Of a DNA stretch of 64,000 nt, positions 13,801 to 28,800 are shown one piece after another (the stretch's first letter is position 1; each line of letters begins with the position of its first letter). This DNA is from Bombyx mori (lineage: Eukaryota; Arthropoda; Insecta; Lepidoptera; Bombycidae): the NCBI RefSeq assembly GCF_030269925.1, contig NC_085107.1, positions 6,324,001-6,388,000 on the forward strand. The letters are read 5' to 3'. The position numbers and the translations under genes are program-made. The notes under the pieces were generated by a model, which saw nothing but the letters and a program-made list of their open reading frames with translations, searched no databases and was not told where the DNA came from.

Positions 13801-16800
13801 ATGGTTGTCACAGATGGAATAAATTAAAATCAACAAGATTATTAACACACTTTCGATTTACATCTTTTTAATCGATATTGAATTAAAAAAAAAAAAACTT
13901 CTTAATATTCAGTGAACCCAATAGGTCTTTCTCAAGCTTCATCAGAACGAGGCATAATAATATTAGCGTTTCATTAATATGTTTTTATCAACGTTAATGT
14001 GACAATTACAAAAGTATAGATTTACAATATATTCGTATTATTATTATTATTAAGAAGTAATATTTAACAAAATGCAAATGGTAATGCATCACACATGTAA
14101 TAAGATTGTTTGCGTAATTAGTACTATAATATAAAAAACCACTCGGTTCAAATTGAGAACTTCCTTGTTGAAGCCGGTTATAAAAAAAATTAGCATCTAT
14201 CAAAATGAAATTACTAGTGTGCGACCAATGAGCGAAGTTGGACCATAATCACTGATACCTCAAGATTTATATTCCTATTCTGCAATTTTTTTGGTTCCAC
14301 TATTGATATTTTGAAAAAAACTATAGTAGACTGTTCCCAAATGTTTTTATTGATCATACTAAACCTCTTCAGTGGCTACTAAATAAATAAGGAAAATTCG
14401 TTGAAAAAGCGAGCGGAAACTGGGACTTAATTTTGACTTTGACTATTTAGATATACATGTAAACTATACATATGTCTATTCAAACACTATAATAGCGAAG
14501 GCGGCTGAAATATATCGGGGCATGGAGAAAACATTATCTTACGCTCATACCCAATCCTGTAGACCATACCCGATCCTGTAGACCGAATGGTAAACAGTCG
14601 ACGTCACCCCAAACGCGTCATTACGGATCCTCCCGATCCATTAACGGTGCTTTTAGGTACCACAAGCACCGGTCACCGTCCTCGTCGAACCCGTCGCTTG
14701 CGACGAAGGGCTCGACGAGCGAATTAACCCACAGACACAGCCCACTGAGTTTCTCGCCGGATCTTCTCAATGGGTCGCATTTCCGACCCGGTGGTAAATT
14801 CTGTGAAGCACTGCTCTTGCTAGGGCCAGTTTGAGCCCCGTGAGCTCACCTACATGTTAGGGCGAAGCTGATATAGCCTCTCAAGGCTATCAGCATAGGT
14901 AGGAAAAAAATCTTACTCTTGATACGGCAATAAACATGTAGCAGCGTGTTTTAAAATAAGTAAAAATTGTAATGCAAGTTTTGTTTTCTGCAGGGTGTTC
15001 GAGAAGGTTCGGCAGTATTTCGGAGCACAGAGCGAATCTATTCCGATGTCGTTCGTGCTCGGTTTCTACGTAAGTCTCGTCGTGAAGCGTTGGTGGGAAC
15101 AGTACAAGCTCCTTCCGTGGCCTGATACGCTCGCGCTGTTCATCTCTGCAGGCATACCTGGAGCGGTCAGTAAAGTAAAGACAAGTATATATTATATTAC
15201 AATAAGCACTACGCACATAATGCACTGAGGGAATTCCGTGGTGCCAATTTAACACGATAATACGAATCAGACGCAAAGATCAGATCCTTGGATATGTAAT
15301 TTTTACGCGTCGTGATTTCCCAGATCAAATAAAACAACAGTGAGGATTGCATGTGTATGTGTATGTAACGTGTCCTTATTAAAATGATCCTGCATGATAA
15401 TGTAGCTGCATTAACCGTATCAAACTAATCATGGAAGCGAATATAATGTTTATATTTTGTTGTTGTTAAGTGCTATGAACTTGACTTCTGCATAAGCGAA
15501 AAATATTGCTGTGGCGCGCTATTTTACGCGAAATAACATGTTTATGTTGTTTCATGATTTGTATTGTTATTTAATTGCACATTGGTAACTATTAATGCCT
15601 TGACTAACATAAAATAAATCATTCGTATATTTTATTATCTTTACGTACGTGAACAAAACTTACTTATCAAATGATTCTTTCGATGAAAAAAAACGTAAAT
15701 TTTTTTTTAGAATTTTTTTTTTCTTTGGAATCCTTTGGATTAAAATGTTTTTGCGTATTACGCTATCAGTGTTTTTTTTTAAATAAATAAACGTGTTGAT
15801 AATGCAAGTAGAAGATGAAAATAAATTATCCGTAAACAAAAGTGTGCACCGATTAAATGGAGTGAGACACGTTTGCGCTATTAAGCCGACGGCGTGTTTT
15901 TTTTTTTAAGCTATTGCATAGCTTTTATCGCGGGCCTTGAGCGCGGCGACCGAATCATGAAATTCCGTAACGAAAAAAACCTTACACCCCTCACTCCGCC
16001 TACCATGTAGCTCGCGTTCAACACATTCACACGTTGCGCTTGTGTAGTGTTTGTGAATAAGCGCGTGGCGTCACGTCACACTGTATGCGCATCATGAAAA
16101 GTCTGCCCATCTCTCTCTCGCGCGGTCTAACTTATGAGTGTGAAGGGGACAGTTAAGGTTTTGCTTTTATTAATGTTTAATATAGCGATTGTTTTAATAT
16201 TAAATTATCATTGTCTAATTATAATTGCATAAGTTGATAAAATGCTATGCAATAGCTTTACCGCGGCAGTTCCCGGTGCCACACGTTTTTTTTTTTTTAA
16301 ATATTAGCCTATCTAGGTAACAATTATTGTGCACGCCTGCCTCGAACCACAATCTCGCTCGGCGATTTCCTCATACAATTTACGGTGTTGAAACTTTGAT
16401 TAAGTACAGTTTTGTTCGCGCTTTGTAACCCGACTATGGCTTACACGATAATAGTTCGTTTACCTAACAGCCAAACCTTTGTAGTAGAACGCTTATAAGA
16501 TATAATAATATAAGCTTTATATAGAGAATTGTTTGCTTTGTAATGGCATGACAAACAGTTTTCGATCACGAAAAACACTCGTCTAATGAAATATATATAG
16601 AAAATACATCATAGACGTATACAAATATAATAGGAACAATACTAAAAAAAAAAACTTAAATATGCCTTAAATTTAATATAAACAAAATAAGTAATAAACT
16701 CAATCGCCTTGTTTAAGTTAAAAAATTAGTAATTTTCAGGCTTGCGTAGTAAATAGAATTAATTTACTTTTGTGTAAATAGTCATTAATAAGTTTCACAT

Positions 16801-19800
16801 TTCATATTGCTTGAAAGCGTTAAATTACAATATATTCAAAAATAAATACCTACTAAGCAATATATATTATAAGCAAGCAATAAAATATTGTGTTTGCATA
16901 AAATCAGCTGAGTACTAATAAATACAACACTAACCAAAGAAAAGGTTCTAAGATATTGATTGACTACTCAAAGGCACGGTTTTATTTCTGTCCCCTTTGA
17001 AGCAAAAGACAAAAGTCTGTAATTACATTTATTAGTTGACATACCAACAAGTAAAGAAAATATATAAAAGAATAAACTTTTTGAATTGAATTGAGAATGA
17101 TTTGTGATAAAAAAATGTTATTCATAAATATTATTTGTATTGGAATATTAAGTAGAATCCTGATTCTTAGAAATTATTAAGAAATAGCTAGTGGTTGCAC
17201 GTCTCTAATACGATAACGCTAAAAATCGCTTCGAAAAAATACAATTAATTATATCATTTTGCGATTGAACGTAATGAAAAAGCTAAATTAGGCTGAGCAG
17301 GTACGCTGTTCTCTCTAACTATAAACTAATCAAAACGGAAAGTATGTGATATGTTGTTTTATTTTCCTTTACGTTATATCAGACATAGACATAATATTAT
17401 CAAGGAAAAAAAAACAACACATAAAGTATTTATTAAACATAATATGACATAATTCTGTTGCTCTTCGTCATAAACACGCTTTCTACTCAGTATAAAGATG
17501 CACAAGCAACCAGCGTTTGTCTTCAGCCCGGACGATAAATAATATTATAGCTTGTCACCGCTTCGCCTTTTGAGAACCGCCCTGCCTATTTCTGCCGTGA
17601 AGCAGTAAAGCGTTTCGGTTTGAAGGTGAGTGGCGCATTTACGTTGTAGATGTCTATAGGGTCCAGTAACCACTTAACACCAGGTGGACTGTGTGCTCGT
17701 CCACCCATCTAAGCAATAAAAAAAATATAAAAAAAGAAGATCTCCTTGCATTCTCTTTACGATAGCCATATTTAAACATAATTTCATTTATAATAGTTTC
17801 GAGGTATTTTTACTGTTATCGTCCGTAACACCAGACGACAATTCTGATCGAAAATAATTGCACGACGTGCGAATGTAAAGTTGTAAAAGTTGCACACGTA
17901 ACGTAAATGTTATTGTTTTCAACACAATGAACTCGTTCACCTGCTTAACGAGGCTGCCGATTTGTTTAATTTAATTTGATCCTCTGTACTGAGGCATTTC
18001 CAGCAAGTTCATATTGTTACATAGCATCGTATTGTATAATATTGCTTTTGCATTTGAAATCATCGACGCTGATGTTTTTAATTTTTGGACACGTTCGTCT
18101 GGTGTTAAGGTGAGGTCATATTTGGACCAAACATTAACATTGCGGAACAACCGCCGCCTATTTCGAGATCCGAGATTGTAATTGCGGTTAGCGGCTTATT
18201 TGTATGGTAGACCAGCACGTAATACACAGGATGATCATAATACCAATAAATCAGATGTTGATGTTGTTCTTTCTATATAGGGATCTTTCATGAAAACGTA
18301 TGTTTTTTTTTTTTTATCCGACCTATGCTGAGCTCACGGGGCTCAAACCGGAGTGTTGCTAACACTGGTTCTAGCAAGAGCAGTGCTTCGCAGAATCTAA
18401 TACCAGATAGGGAATTCAACCCACTGAGAAGATCCGGCGAGAAACTCAGTGGGTTGTGTCTATGGGTTAATTTATTCGTCGAACCCTTCGTAGCAAGCGA
18501 CGGGTTCGACGAGGACGGTGACCGGTGCTTGTGGTACCTAAAAGCACCGTTAATGGATCGGGAGGATCCGTAACGACGTGTTTAGGGCGACGTCGACATT
18601 TTATCATTCGGTCCACCGGATCGGGTATACGTATGAGGTACTTAATCATCTAATAAAACATACGCTCTTGGTTTCTTTTAAGATTCTTTTTTCTTTGAAA
18701 GTCACTTACAAATTGGTATATTCCACAGGATTAAAATTTGTAATAATCCCGTGATTACGGCTGGTTGATACTACGCTCATCTTGTACATATATAATGATT
18801 CACTCTGCTGAGCTTCTCGCCTGATCTTCTCAGCGGATCGTGATTGCGATCCGGTAGTAGATTCATTCGCGAAGCAGTTGCTCTTGAGCTGTTAGGTCAC
18901 CTTCGGAGACGCTCGGGCAGCTGTTAGCAAGACCCACCCCTCCTGGCTGAGCATTTGCTCGCCCTTCTGTCCTGGTGAAATTGGAAAGGGCCTGGGCATC
19001 CTGGAATTTTAGAGCGACACATACCAGCAATCCCTTCCATATTATTGATGGGAAAACGATGTCGGATCAATTTCTATTAATTTTTATTTAAAAATAAATT
19101 TCCTAAATGAAGTATCACGTAACAAAATCGAAACTCGACCGTCGAACTAGAATCTAACGCAATTAGCCTTGGTCGCGTAGGTCATCATGTGAAAGAGACA
19201 ATGTAGTTAAAAAGCATCTAGATTAGTTAACTATAAATGGCTAAAATGCCTGAGTAATTACCTTTTTTTTTAAAAAAGCAGTCTATTTAAAATGTTAATT
19301 TATTTACAAAGTTCGCTAAAGTAAAACGTGAAGTAAGTGGTCACTGTTTGGTGGTCTAGTGCCGGTATAATTCATCACAGGTTGTTACCAAATGGCACCA
19401 ACATTGTTACGGATGTGTACTGTGAGCAACTGAACACTATGATGGAGAAGCTCATGAATATCTGGTCAACCTTGGTTAATCGCTCGTTCTGGCTGCTCCT
19501 ACATGGAAACGCTCGACCTCATGCCTCACTTAAGACGGTCTCAAAGCTACGATAGCTTAGGTTGGAAGTTTGGCGTCATCCACCGTAATCATTAAAGTTT
19601 GCGCTGACAGACTTCTACTTTTTCTATTGTTTGAACAACTTCTTGGGGGAGACAAAATTAATATCCCAAAGACAGTAAGTACAAAATACCTTTGAATAGT
19701 TCGTGGGCTCCCGCGTACATCAAACATCTTCAAGAGTTCGAAAAAAAAGTTGAAAAATTACCACTGCGCTGATAGAGATGCATCGAATGCCATAGATGCA

Positions 19801-22800
19801 TATTTTGATTGATAGAAATTTAAGAAAAAAATTAAAAAAAGACTAACTCTCTGTATACTCAACGGCAATTAGGTAGGTAAAGACTTAATATATAGATATA
19901 TTATTATATAGTTATTATTATTAGGGAGTCCAACGCTCGTATAAATATTAGCCTATCCATTAAGTACATGTATTTTCTACACGGATACCAAGTTTCAAGT
20001 CAATCGGATGCATGGTTCAGTAGTTATAACGGAACATCTGTAAAAACCACTGTACTCGTAAGTTTATATACAAAGTATAAGTATAATATTAGTATAGATA
20101 ATGCAATATAAAGACGATCTTTAATTTAATTTTAGTTTCCAAAGTATCTGAATCGCTTGTTCCGAGAAGTGCTGTTTGAAATTTAAAACATACAAACTTA
20201 GTTGGATGAAATTGTTTAGTTTAGTATAAATTCATGCTGAAGGTACATCATAATGTATTGATTGTCTCGTGCGCTAGTGATGTTGACTACTGAGTTAACC
20301 AATGACCAAGGAGGCCTGGATTCGATTAGCAAGCAGTTAGGCTTACTGTCTAAGTTACTTACTATCTAAGTTAGTTTTTTACTGGTGGTAGGACCTCTTG
20401 TGAGTCCGCGCGGGTGGATACCACCACCCTGCCTATTTCTGCCGTGAAGCAGTAATGCCATTCGGTTTGAAGGGTGGGGCAGCCGTTGTAACTATACTGA
20501 GACCTTAGAACTTATATCTCAAGGTGGGTGGTGCGTTTATGTTGTAGATGTCTATGGACTCCAGTAACCACTTAACACCAGGTGGGCTGTGAGCTCGTCC
20601 ACCCATCTAAGCAATAAATACATAAAAAAGTTATCTTATTCCGCAATCTGAGTATTGCTATTTTTGATATGTGTATTTTTGGTACCTATAACACAATAGA
20701 ATATCTTCAAAATCATGGCCGTTTCTTTTGGATCAATTTTAAAGTAAACGTGTTTTAACTAAACATTCGTTTTAGATAAAATATTAACACTTAAATCATT
20801 TGTTGTTTTCTAACGTTTCTATCATTAACGAACCGTTTTAATTAGGTTCTTAGCTGTAGGTTCTTGTCTGTGTTTTTATACGCTTGGCGCAACCTTGACC
20901 ACAATGCTCCACAATCAATGACACTCACTATTCACCCGTAATAACCAATAAAGAAAACTTGTCATAGAAATAAAATAATGAGGCCGTTTCCTACTTTCAT
21001 TGTTCGGTTAACTCAATTATTTACATAAACTAAGGTCTAAACTAAACTAAAACTGAAATCTAAGGTATTAAACATATTCATGTAATCCAACCTTGGAAAA
21101 CCGATCTGACTTGAGAAACATTGTGTTCTTCCCGATGAGCTCAACATAAGGATGGTAGCTTAGAATTGATGTTGTCCATGGGCGGTAGAGACCAGTTCCT
21201 ACTTAATGGAGTGCATGTTCAACAACATATTATATGTTATATTTAATTTTTTTGTCTAAAATCTAATAGATATAATATATATCTAGTTTCAAAGCTCGTG
21301 TTGTATATATACTTCTGACATTCGAATATTGAATTTGATCAAAGTATCAGGTAAATGAAATTCGGTAATATTCTGTAAGATCCTTACAAATTTAGTATCC
21401 CAAATTTAGTATAAAATCTAAGACATGAGAGAGATTAACTAATAAACAACTAGTAAGCATTCTTAACAAATCTGAGAATGTTGAAAATATAATTATTATA
21501 GTGCATTTTAATATAAAATGTGCGAAACACAAATTTCCAAATGAATTTTCATTACTCTCTGATTTAATATTTTCTTTTATCTAGAACTTTGTTATTAAAG
21601 AGTTTGAAGAGTAAAATTTTTAAAGTAACTAAAAAACATTGAATATATTAACTATCGTACTCATCACACACTTAATTAAACAAAAAACAGTTAAAACCTG
21701 ATAAAAAAGTACGATATACGTTTAAAAAGTAGACATTCATACATTTTTTACATTTTTACGAACACTAAGGTTTTTAAACAATAAGCAGGTCAATTCAATT
21801 CACTTGCACTCATAAATGCAAATTATGACAGCAAGAAATTCAATTAGTTGCTTAGAGAAAATCGATTGAAACCGATTGTAGAAAATCACTTCATGGCACG
21901 CTTTGAGACTGTCAGTATTCTGTAACATAGTCATGTGACCTCAGACTGACGCGGATCGCGTGGACACTAGTCAACTTGTTTTGTCCATGTTCATGGTAAA
22001 AGATACCAGGTCGGATCGAATTCCTGTTAAAGCTGAACTGCTATGAGACGTCATGGTAGCTAGCTCTTATTAAGAGCTCATTCACAAGTTTCTTGTATAA
22101 GTATCAGAGAAGGCCGTTCGCGTGTCGACTGATATTGATATAAAAGTTCTAACAAAACCTAGTCCTAGAGCAGACTAGAGAAGAGCTAACAGTAACAATA
22201 GTTTATTTTTTGTTGCTTAGATGGATGGATGAGCTCACAGCCCACCTGGTGTTAAGTGGTTACTGGAGCCCATAGACATCTACAACGTAAATGCGCCACC
22301 CACCTCGAGATATGAGTTCTAAGGTCTCAGTATAGTTACAACGGCTACCCCACCCTTCGAACCGAAACGCATTGCTGCTTCACGGCGGAAATAGGCGGGG
22401 TGGTGTACCTACCCGTGCGGACTCCCTAGAGGTCCTACCACCAGTGATTACACAAATTATAATAATAAGTTGTCGCGGCCTAAAGTATCGCCCGATATAA
22501 TTCATCGCTTACGTTGAGCAATGCGTCTGTGCAAGTACTCGAATCCCGCAAACAGGTACCAAATTTTCTAACGAAATACGTACTTTAAAAATGTTCACGA
22601 ATGACTTCCATCGTGTAATACAAATCAAACCCAAAAGTTAACAAATTCTTCCACTAGAACGTAATATTTTGTATAATGACGTCATAGTCCAAAAGAGCGA
22701 GATATAAATATAACAAAACCCGCGCTGCAGGAAACCAAACTTAAATCTCAAGCGCGACGCGACCAGGGGTGATAATAAGTTAATAAATTATATCAATGTA

Positions 22801-25800
22801 AAAAACAAGTTATAAATAAAGTAATATATTCAATGAGGAACGGAAAATTTTAATTCTGTAGTTACTGATTTGCTTCTTGATAAAATCATATTGCAATTGT
22901 TTCTGATTATCAAAGAGGTCGCTGTTTAAGATAATCAGTCTGCAATTAGCTGTAATTAACAGGAAGCAAACAACAAGACTATTAATTACTCAACTTCTGA
23001 CCAAAGTCGACTTTTGATAGAAAAATAAAATTTACGCGTCGTCATGAATCCACTTTAGTATTTAAGTTATAATCTTGTATGGTGAATGTTTAAATTAGCG
23101 TCACGTTAAATGAAGTACTTAGATTTCTTTCTTACAATTTAGGTTCAGGTCAAGCACGTGGTCGATCAGAACGGAATCTTAGTGTTGAGATACTGTATAA
23201 CCCTAACTGGGGTACTCAGGGTAGGGACAAGAAATAATACACACAAAAAAATTATTATAATAATATGTTTTCGTACAAAATTTGGCAGATTGTAGTTACC
23301 AACTAATTACTGGCTAGAAGACAGTCTGTCATCAGTTTGTCATCACAATTGTTCCGACACACGTGGCGTAATTATATTATGACATTTGACTATCGGACTA
23401 TATTAATATTAAAAAAATCAACCGAATTACATTAATTCTGGTAATTTAGTACTTGACAGCCCATTTCTGTGGAAATTATTCATAATCAATTACCTTAGGA
23501 AATTGATATTTCTGATACAAATCAATTAATGCAAAACGGCATTTCTCATTAAGCTTTAATTGAATTTTCTGAGTCATATTTATTGTTCTGCTTATTCATT
23601 TTTATATTTAAGTAATTATTGACGATATGAATAGTATATTCTGCATCTGCTTTCACCATCCTTCTTTTATCTGCCGCCAAACAATTCGGCATAGGGCATG
23701 ATCAGCAAAGTATGTACACAATTGAGCTTCATTAAATGGTCTGTGTATTCACTTTAGTAATGCGGGCTTACTGCAAGGTGTAAAGAAACCGTTCTCTGTG
23801 CCAAGACGGCATTAGCCCAAAGTTAATGGAAAACAATGATGATTTATTAAACTAAACACTTAACATTTTAGTAAATGGGGACGTTCGTGTGTATCGTAAG
23901 TAAAAGTTTCAATGATTTTAGGCTCCCACTTTCCTTATGTAAGCGAAAATAAGGGATTTAAGACACCCAAATTCTGAATATTAGACTAAGTATAGATTAT
24001 GTAAATTTTCGGAATTGGATGCGTGAATTTTAGTAAAAATACAAATAGAAAATGATTGCGCTTTATGTAATAATAATAAAGTATTATTAGTTTAAATAAA
24101 TAAATAAATAAAATGGGTTTTAAAGAACATTCATTTACATTTACTGGTGGTAGGACGTCTTGTGAGTCCGCACGGGTAGGTATCATCAACCCGCCTATTT
24201 CGGCCGTGAAGCAGTAATGCGTTTCGGCTTGAATGTCTATACTGAGACCTTAGAACTTATATCTCAAGGTGGGTGGCGCATTTACGCTGTAAATGTCTAT
24301 GGGCTCCAATAACCACTTAGCACCAGGCGGGCTGTGAGCTCGTCCACACAGCTAAGCAATACAAAAAAAATCATTAATTTTTAATTTACATAATCTACAA
24401 TATCCGATCATTCGGTCAGCAGATATATGATAAAATTAAATTCCTAAGCCTGCTCGCAAATACTTTTACGCCCCCAGTTCTAATTCTATCAATCCACAGA
24501 CTAAAACAAAGGTGACCCCGCACCCCGCTTTCCCCCAAGAGCATGGTCGATTGATTTTTAATTACGTATCATTTACGTATGGAAATTTTGTGAACAATAT
24601 TTATTTAAAGAGTTTACAAAAAAATATGCTTTTGGAATCGACATCACAAAATAAAAATAAGTAAAGAGACATGAATCAGTGTAAGACTTTTTTTTGTAAT
24701 CGAATGGTGAACGAAGTGTTTTTATTTCTAAACGACGTGTTTCTTGAAAACAAAACCTGTTTAGTACGTTCTAGCTAGTCACAACAGTTTAATATTGCCT
24801 ACTAACAGATTACAATACTTTCAATAATCTACCTGTATCGCATTCATATGAATAAATACTACCTTGTCGTTTTGTAAATACATAAAACAAATATTTGTAA
24901 TATTGAATTGGAATCTTTATTTATTGGCTTATATGTAAAATTTCAGTTAGTGGATAAAATAATATTGTAAAGTATGCTTGTTTTTTCATTAAAAGTATTG
25001 CAGCGGTAGGGAGCGGCTTGGCTCTGCCCCTGGCATTGCTGAAGTCCATGGGCAACAGTAACCGCTCACCATCAGGTGGGCCGTGTGCTCGTCTGCCTAC
25101 AAGGGCAATAAAAATTGAGAAGTGACTGATAAATAGAAGATGCGAATAGCGCTGCAGTTTTGTCATCGACTAACGTGATGTTATTTTTCAAGTCCAAATA
25201 TTAAAAACAATTGAAATAGACTGAATAAATTAACCACGGGATAATATTTTCTACTGTGACGCGCCTGGTTATGACGCATTCAGTGACCTATTTCTGGGAA
25301 ACTAGTACAAAGCATTCCCGTTCTGTACAATGGACCTGAAGTTTTATTAGGTTTATTCCTATAATGACATCATTAATTGCTAAAAATGAAAATCACTACA
25401 TAGTATAAAACAAAGTCGCTTTCTCTGTCCCTATATCTGTCTGTCCCTATGTATGCTTAAATCTTTAAAACTACGCAACGGATTTTGATGCGTTTTTTTT
25501 TTTTACTAGATAGAGTGATTGAAGAGGAAGGTTTATATCAATAATAAATTACAGTTTCCGAAACGAAGCGAGGGCGGGTCGCTAGTAGTAAAATACAATT
25601 TAAAAGACAAAATCTTCTAATATCACCAGCAGGGTGATGATAAGTTTTCTGTTTGTTGCCATTGTTGGCAGACGGGCATACGGCTTACCTGATGCTAAGT
25701 AGGCACTGTAGTTCATGGATGTCAGCAATGCCCAGGCACAGCCAAACCGCTGCCTATAGCTGAGGACTGCTAGCCGTAAATATCAGACATATTGAAATCT

Positions 25801-28800
25801 AATTATCCTTAGACAAATTACACACAACTTCCGCTTTTTAAGGTTTAAAATCAATTTCAAGGCTTTTCTAGAGGCCAAAGGATTTGATATTGTAATAGCT
25901 AGTCTAGCTGCTAATGAAAATACCAACACTTAATTTAACGCTCTTCGAGTCGGCTAAGGCTATCACTACTTTCTATCATCGATCCGGAATACAATATAAA
26001 TTTTCCTAATTTCAATCTTGACTACTGAAATAGAATGTGGCGTATGCTTACATTTCTTTATCATCTACCTATTTTTGTTACGGTTTTGTAGTGGTAGCCA
26101 AGATATTTGACAGATGCCTGAATCTCGCTTACAACATTTTCAAGATAAACTTGCATTTCATTGATTGATTGATTGATAATTTGCATTTCTACAAGTTCCG
26201 AACAAAAATATTTGGACATCACACGTTCGGTGGAAGATCTTACTTCAAAAGTTTTAGGGGTAGGCCACTTGATTTTTCTATTCAATTTAGATTTAGACCT
26301 CCTGTCTCAATGTGAGTGGGTCATGTTCTTAGACTTTGGTGACTGCTGAACACCAGACTATTTGCAATTTAGTTTATATTAACAAATAATTATAATAGAC
26401 AAAATTTCAATTATTAATCTCCGAGTTTTAGTTAATAAAAGCAAAAGTATTTTGATAGTATTATACAAATAGAAATAAAACGGTCAGATGGTCAGATTTA
26501 ATTAAACAATTAAGATAACTTTTTCTATTATGTATGATCGTCCATTTCTTCAAATAAATATATTTATAGACGTTATGTAGGGTTGGTGGTTTTCCCGATC
26601 ATCAATCACCTGTGTCCTAGTGGTCAGTTGTAGGTTAGACTCGAAATAAGAACACAATTAAATAATAGCAGACTAGAAACGCGGTGATCTCAGAGATGCG
26701 TGCGATCGCAATGATGCCTACAAAGAGAATACGTTCTCTCTCAAATGACTGTCTAGACATCCTACCGCCATAGATTAACACTTCAAATTTCACACGTCAT
26801 CCACAGATTCACTGACACTTGCCATACGTCATTGTCTATTGAACGAGTCAATAACAAGTCTACCCATAAACGATTACGATCGCAGCGCACCATCTCCGAT
26901 TCCACCCAGGTAATTAACCTGACGTTTCCAATCTAATATATCTCAGCTATTTCCACTGACTAACTAGCTAGCTGACCCGGCAGACTTCGTAGTGCCTCAA
27001 TCTATAAATAAAAGACCTAAACTTTTGTATAAAATAAACTTAAACAAACAAAAGGAATCCGTCCGACGGTGGACACATCAAAGGAAAAACAAAATTGTTA
27101 TTTTTATTTAATTTCAAGTATTTTCATATTTTTCTACCTTTTAAATCTTCTCTGGACTTCCACAAATAATTCAAGACCAAAAATAGCCAAATCCAGCCGT
27201 TCTCGAGTTTTAGCGAGACTAACGAACAGCAATTCATTTTTATATATATTTGAAATTGAAATTTTCAATGAAAAGATTGGAATAACGCACGATTGACTTA
27301 AAAAAATGGCATATACTTAAAGACACGGAGCGTGCCCGGGTTTCACTATTTACTCATGAAAATCCAACATAAACTCCGTCCGCTCGTAGCTGGAATAGCC
27401 CCTCAGGCTTACAGCGAAGACGTTGGAAAAAAAACTTAAAACCGTAATAAACTACAGTGAATAATCCTATTTAACTTTTCAAGCACTGAAGTGCCTCAAA
27501 TTAAAATAAAACTGTTTCAATTTCACCGCGATCCACCGTGTTTGATAATTTAAACTGTAAGACATAAATCAAACTGTAAGACATAAAACGGCCGTCTGGT
27601 GTAGTGGTAAGTGACATGGTCACTACACAAAGGGGTCGCGGGTTCGAATCCCGCCAAGGGAAGATATTTGTATCATAAATATAAATGTCTTTTCCAGGGT
27701 TATGGATCTATATTAAATATATGTATGTGTATAATAAAAATCTTACATTCATATCCATTATCTGGTACCTGTAACACAAGTTCTTTACGAACTTATCACG
27801 GGACCAGTTAACGTGGCGTGATTGTTAGTAAATATTTATTTATTTATTTATAAAAAAAAAAAACAAATAAATTAGTTATGCAAAAAAACTATAAGAATCA
27901 ATGCTATAAATTTTCATTAAAATAAAACTGTTGCAAGATCACGGCGGTCCATAGAGTCGATTAGTGTACGCTGTAGGACATAAATCAAATAAAATAGTTA
28001 TGTATAAAAATATATATATAAGAAACCATTGCCGGCTTAACGTTATCAGCGATATTTTAATATAATCCATCTCTGTCTCTTAATGTGAACGTCGTTGAAT
28101 GATCCGAAAAGTTTCAGGCGGTTTTCTAGATGCAGGACTAAAAGTATGAACACAGTGCCTCCCAAAGCACTCAACAAACTTAACGGTATTCAGAATCTGC
28201 CCCGAGCTGAAACTATAGCTATAATTCTATATACAAGTGTACGTAGGTAACAAGTTTAAACCGCGTTCCACTCAGTCTGGTGTAACATCGTTATAATTTG
28301 CACCGGTCCTGTTCTGATATTAGGCTTACTTCATACAGGATGAGCGCCTATGCAATTTTGAAACAAAATAATTGTCTTAATATCAAATATTTATTTGATT
28401 TGTATAATACGCTAGGGAGTACGGTGCTATATAGATCCTATAGCATAAAAAATGTAAGGATATTTAAATATGTTTTATTTCATGAACATCTTAAATCTTA
28501 ATATTAGTTGCCTAATGAAGAAATCTTAACTTTCCATACTGATTTCAGCTATTAAATGCTTTCGTTTTTCCGGGATATGTATGATGGTAGCGATCAGTAG
28601 CGGTCCGATATTTAACCAAGCGTGATTAATAGCTACTGTCATTAAGCTAAATAATTAGAGCATATACTCACATTAGTGATAATCATTTACATATTTATGC
28701 AGAACCCTGTATAGCTTAATATTACCTATGACAAGTATTAAAGATCTAGAAGAATCTCGGTCAAAAAATTTACATAGGTATTATTCCAAGCAAGTTCTTG

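Larger units (their letters stand above)
1893..14993 (+). other. Bestrophin intron, 13.1 kb
   Basis: Holds Bm1, family B, C and D copies, a T-rich tract at 7570-7700, the orphan acidic-tail exon, and a 113-codon open frame at 7167-7508 that I do not recognise. The remaining stretches show nothing gene-like. Confidence 0.7.

Noticed and set aside
27597..27665. Possible genuine tRNA gene (good A and B boxes)
   Set aside because: The sequence continues into a body shared with 41452-41647 and an attt tail, and no proper acceptor stem closes. It is a SINE head.
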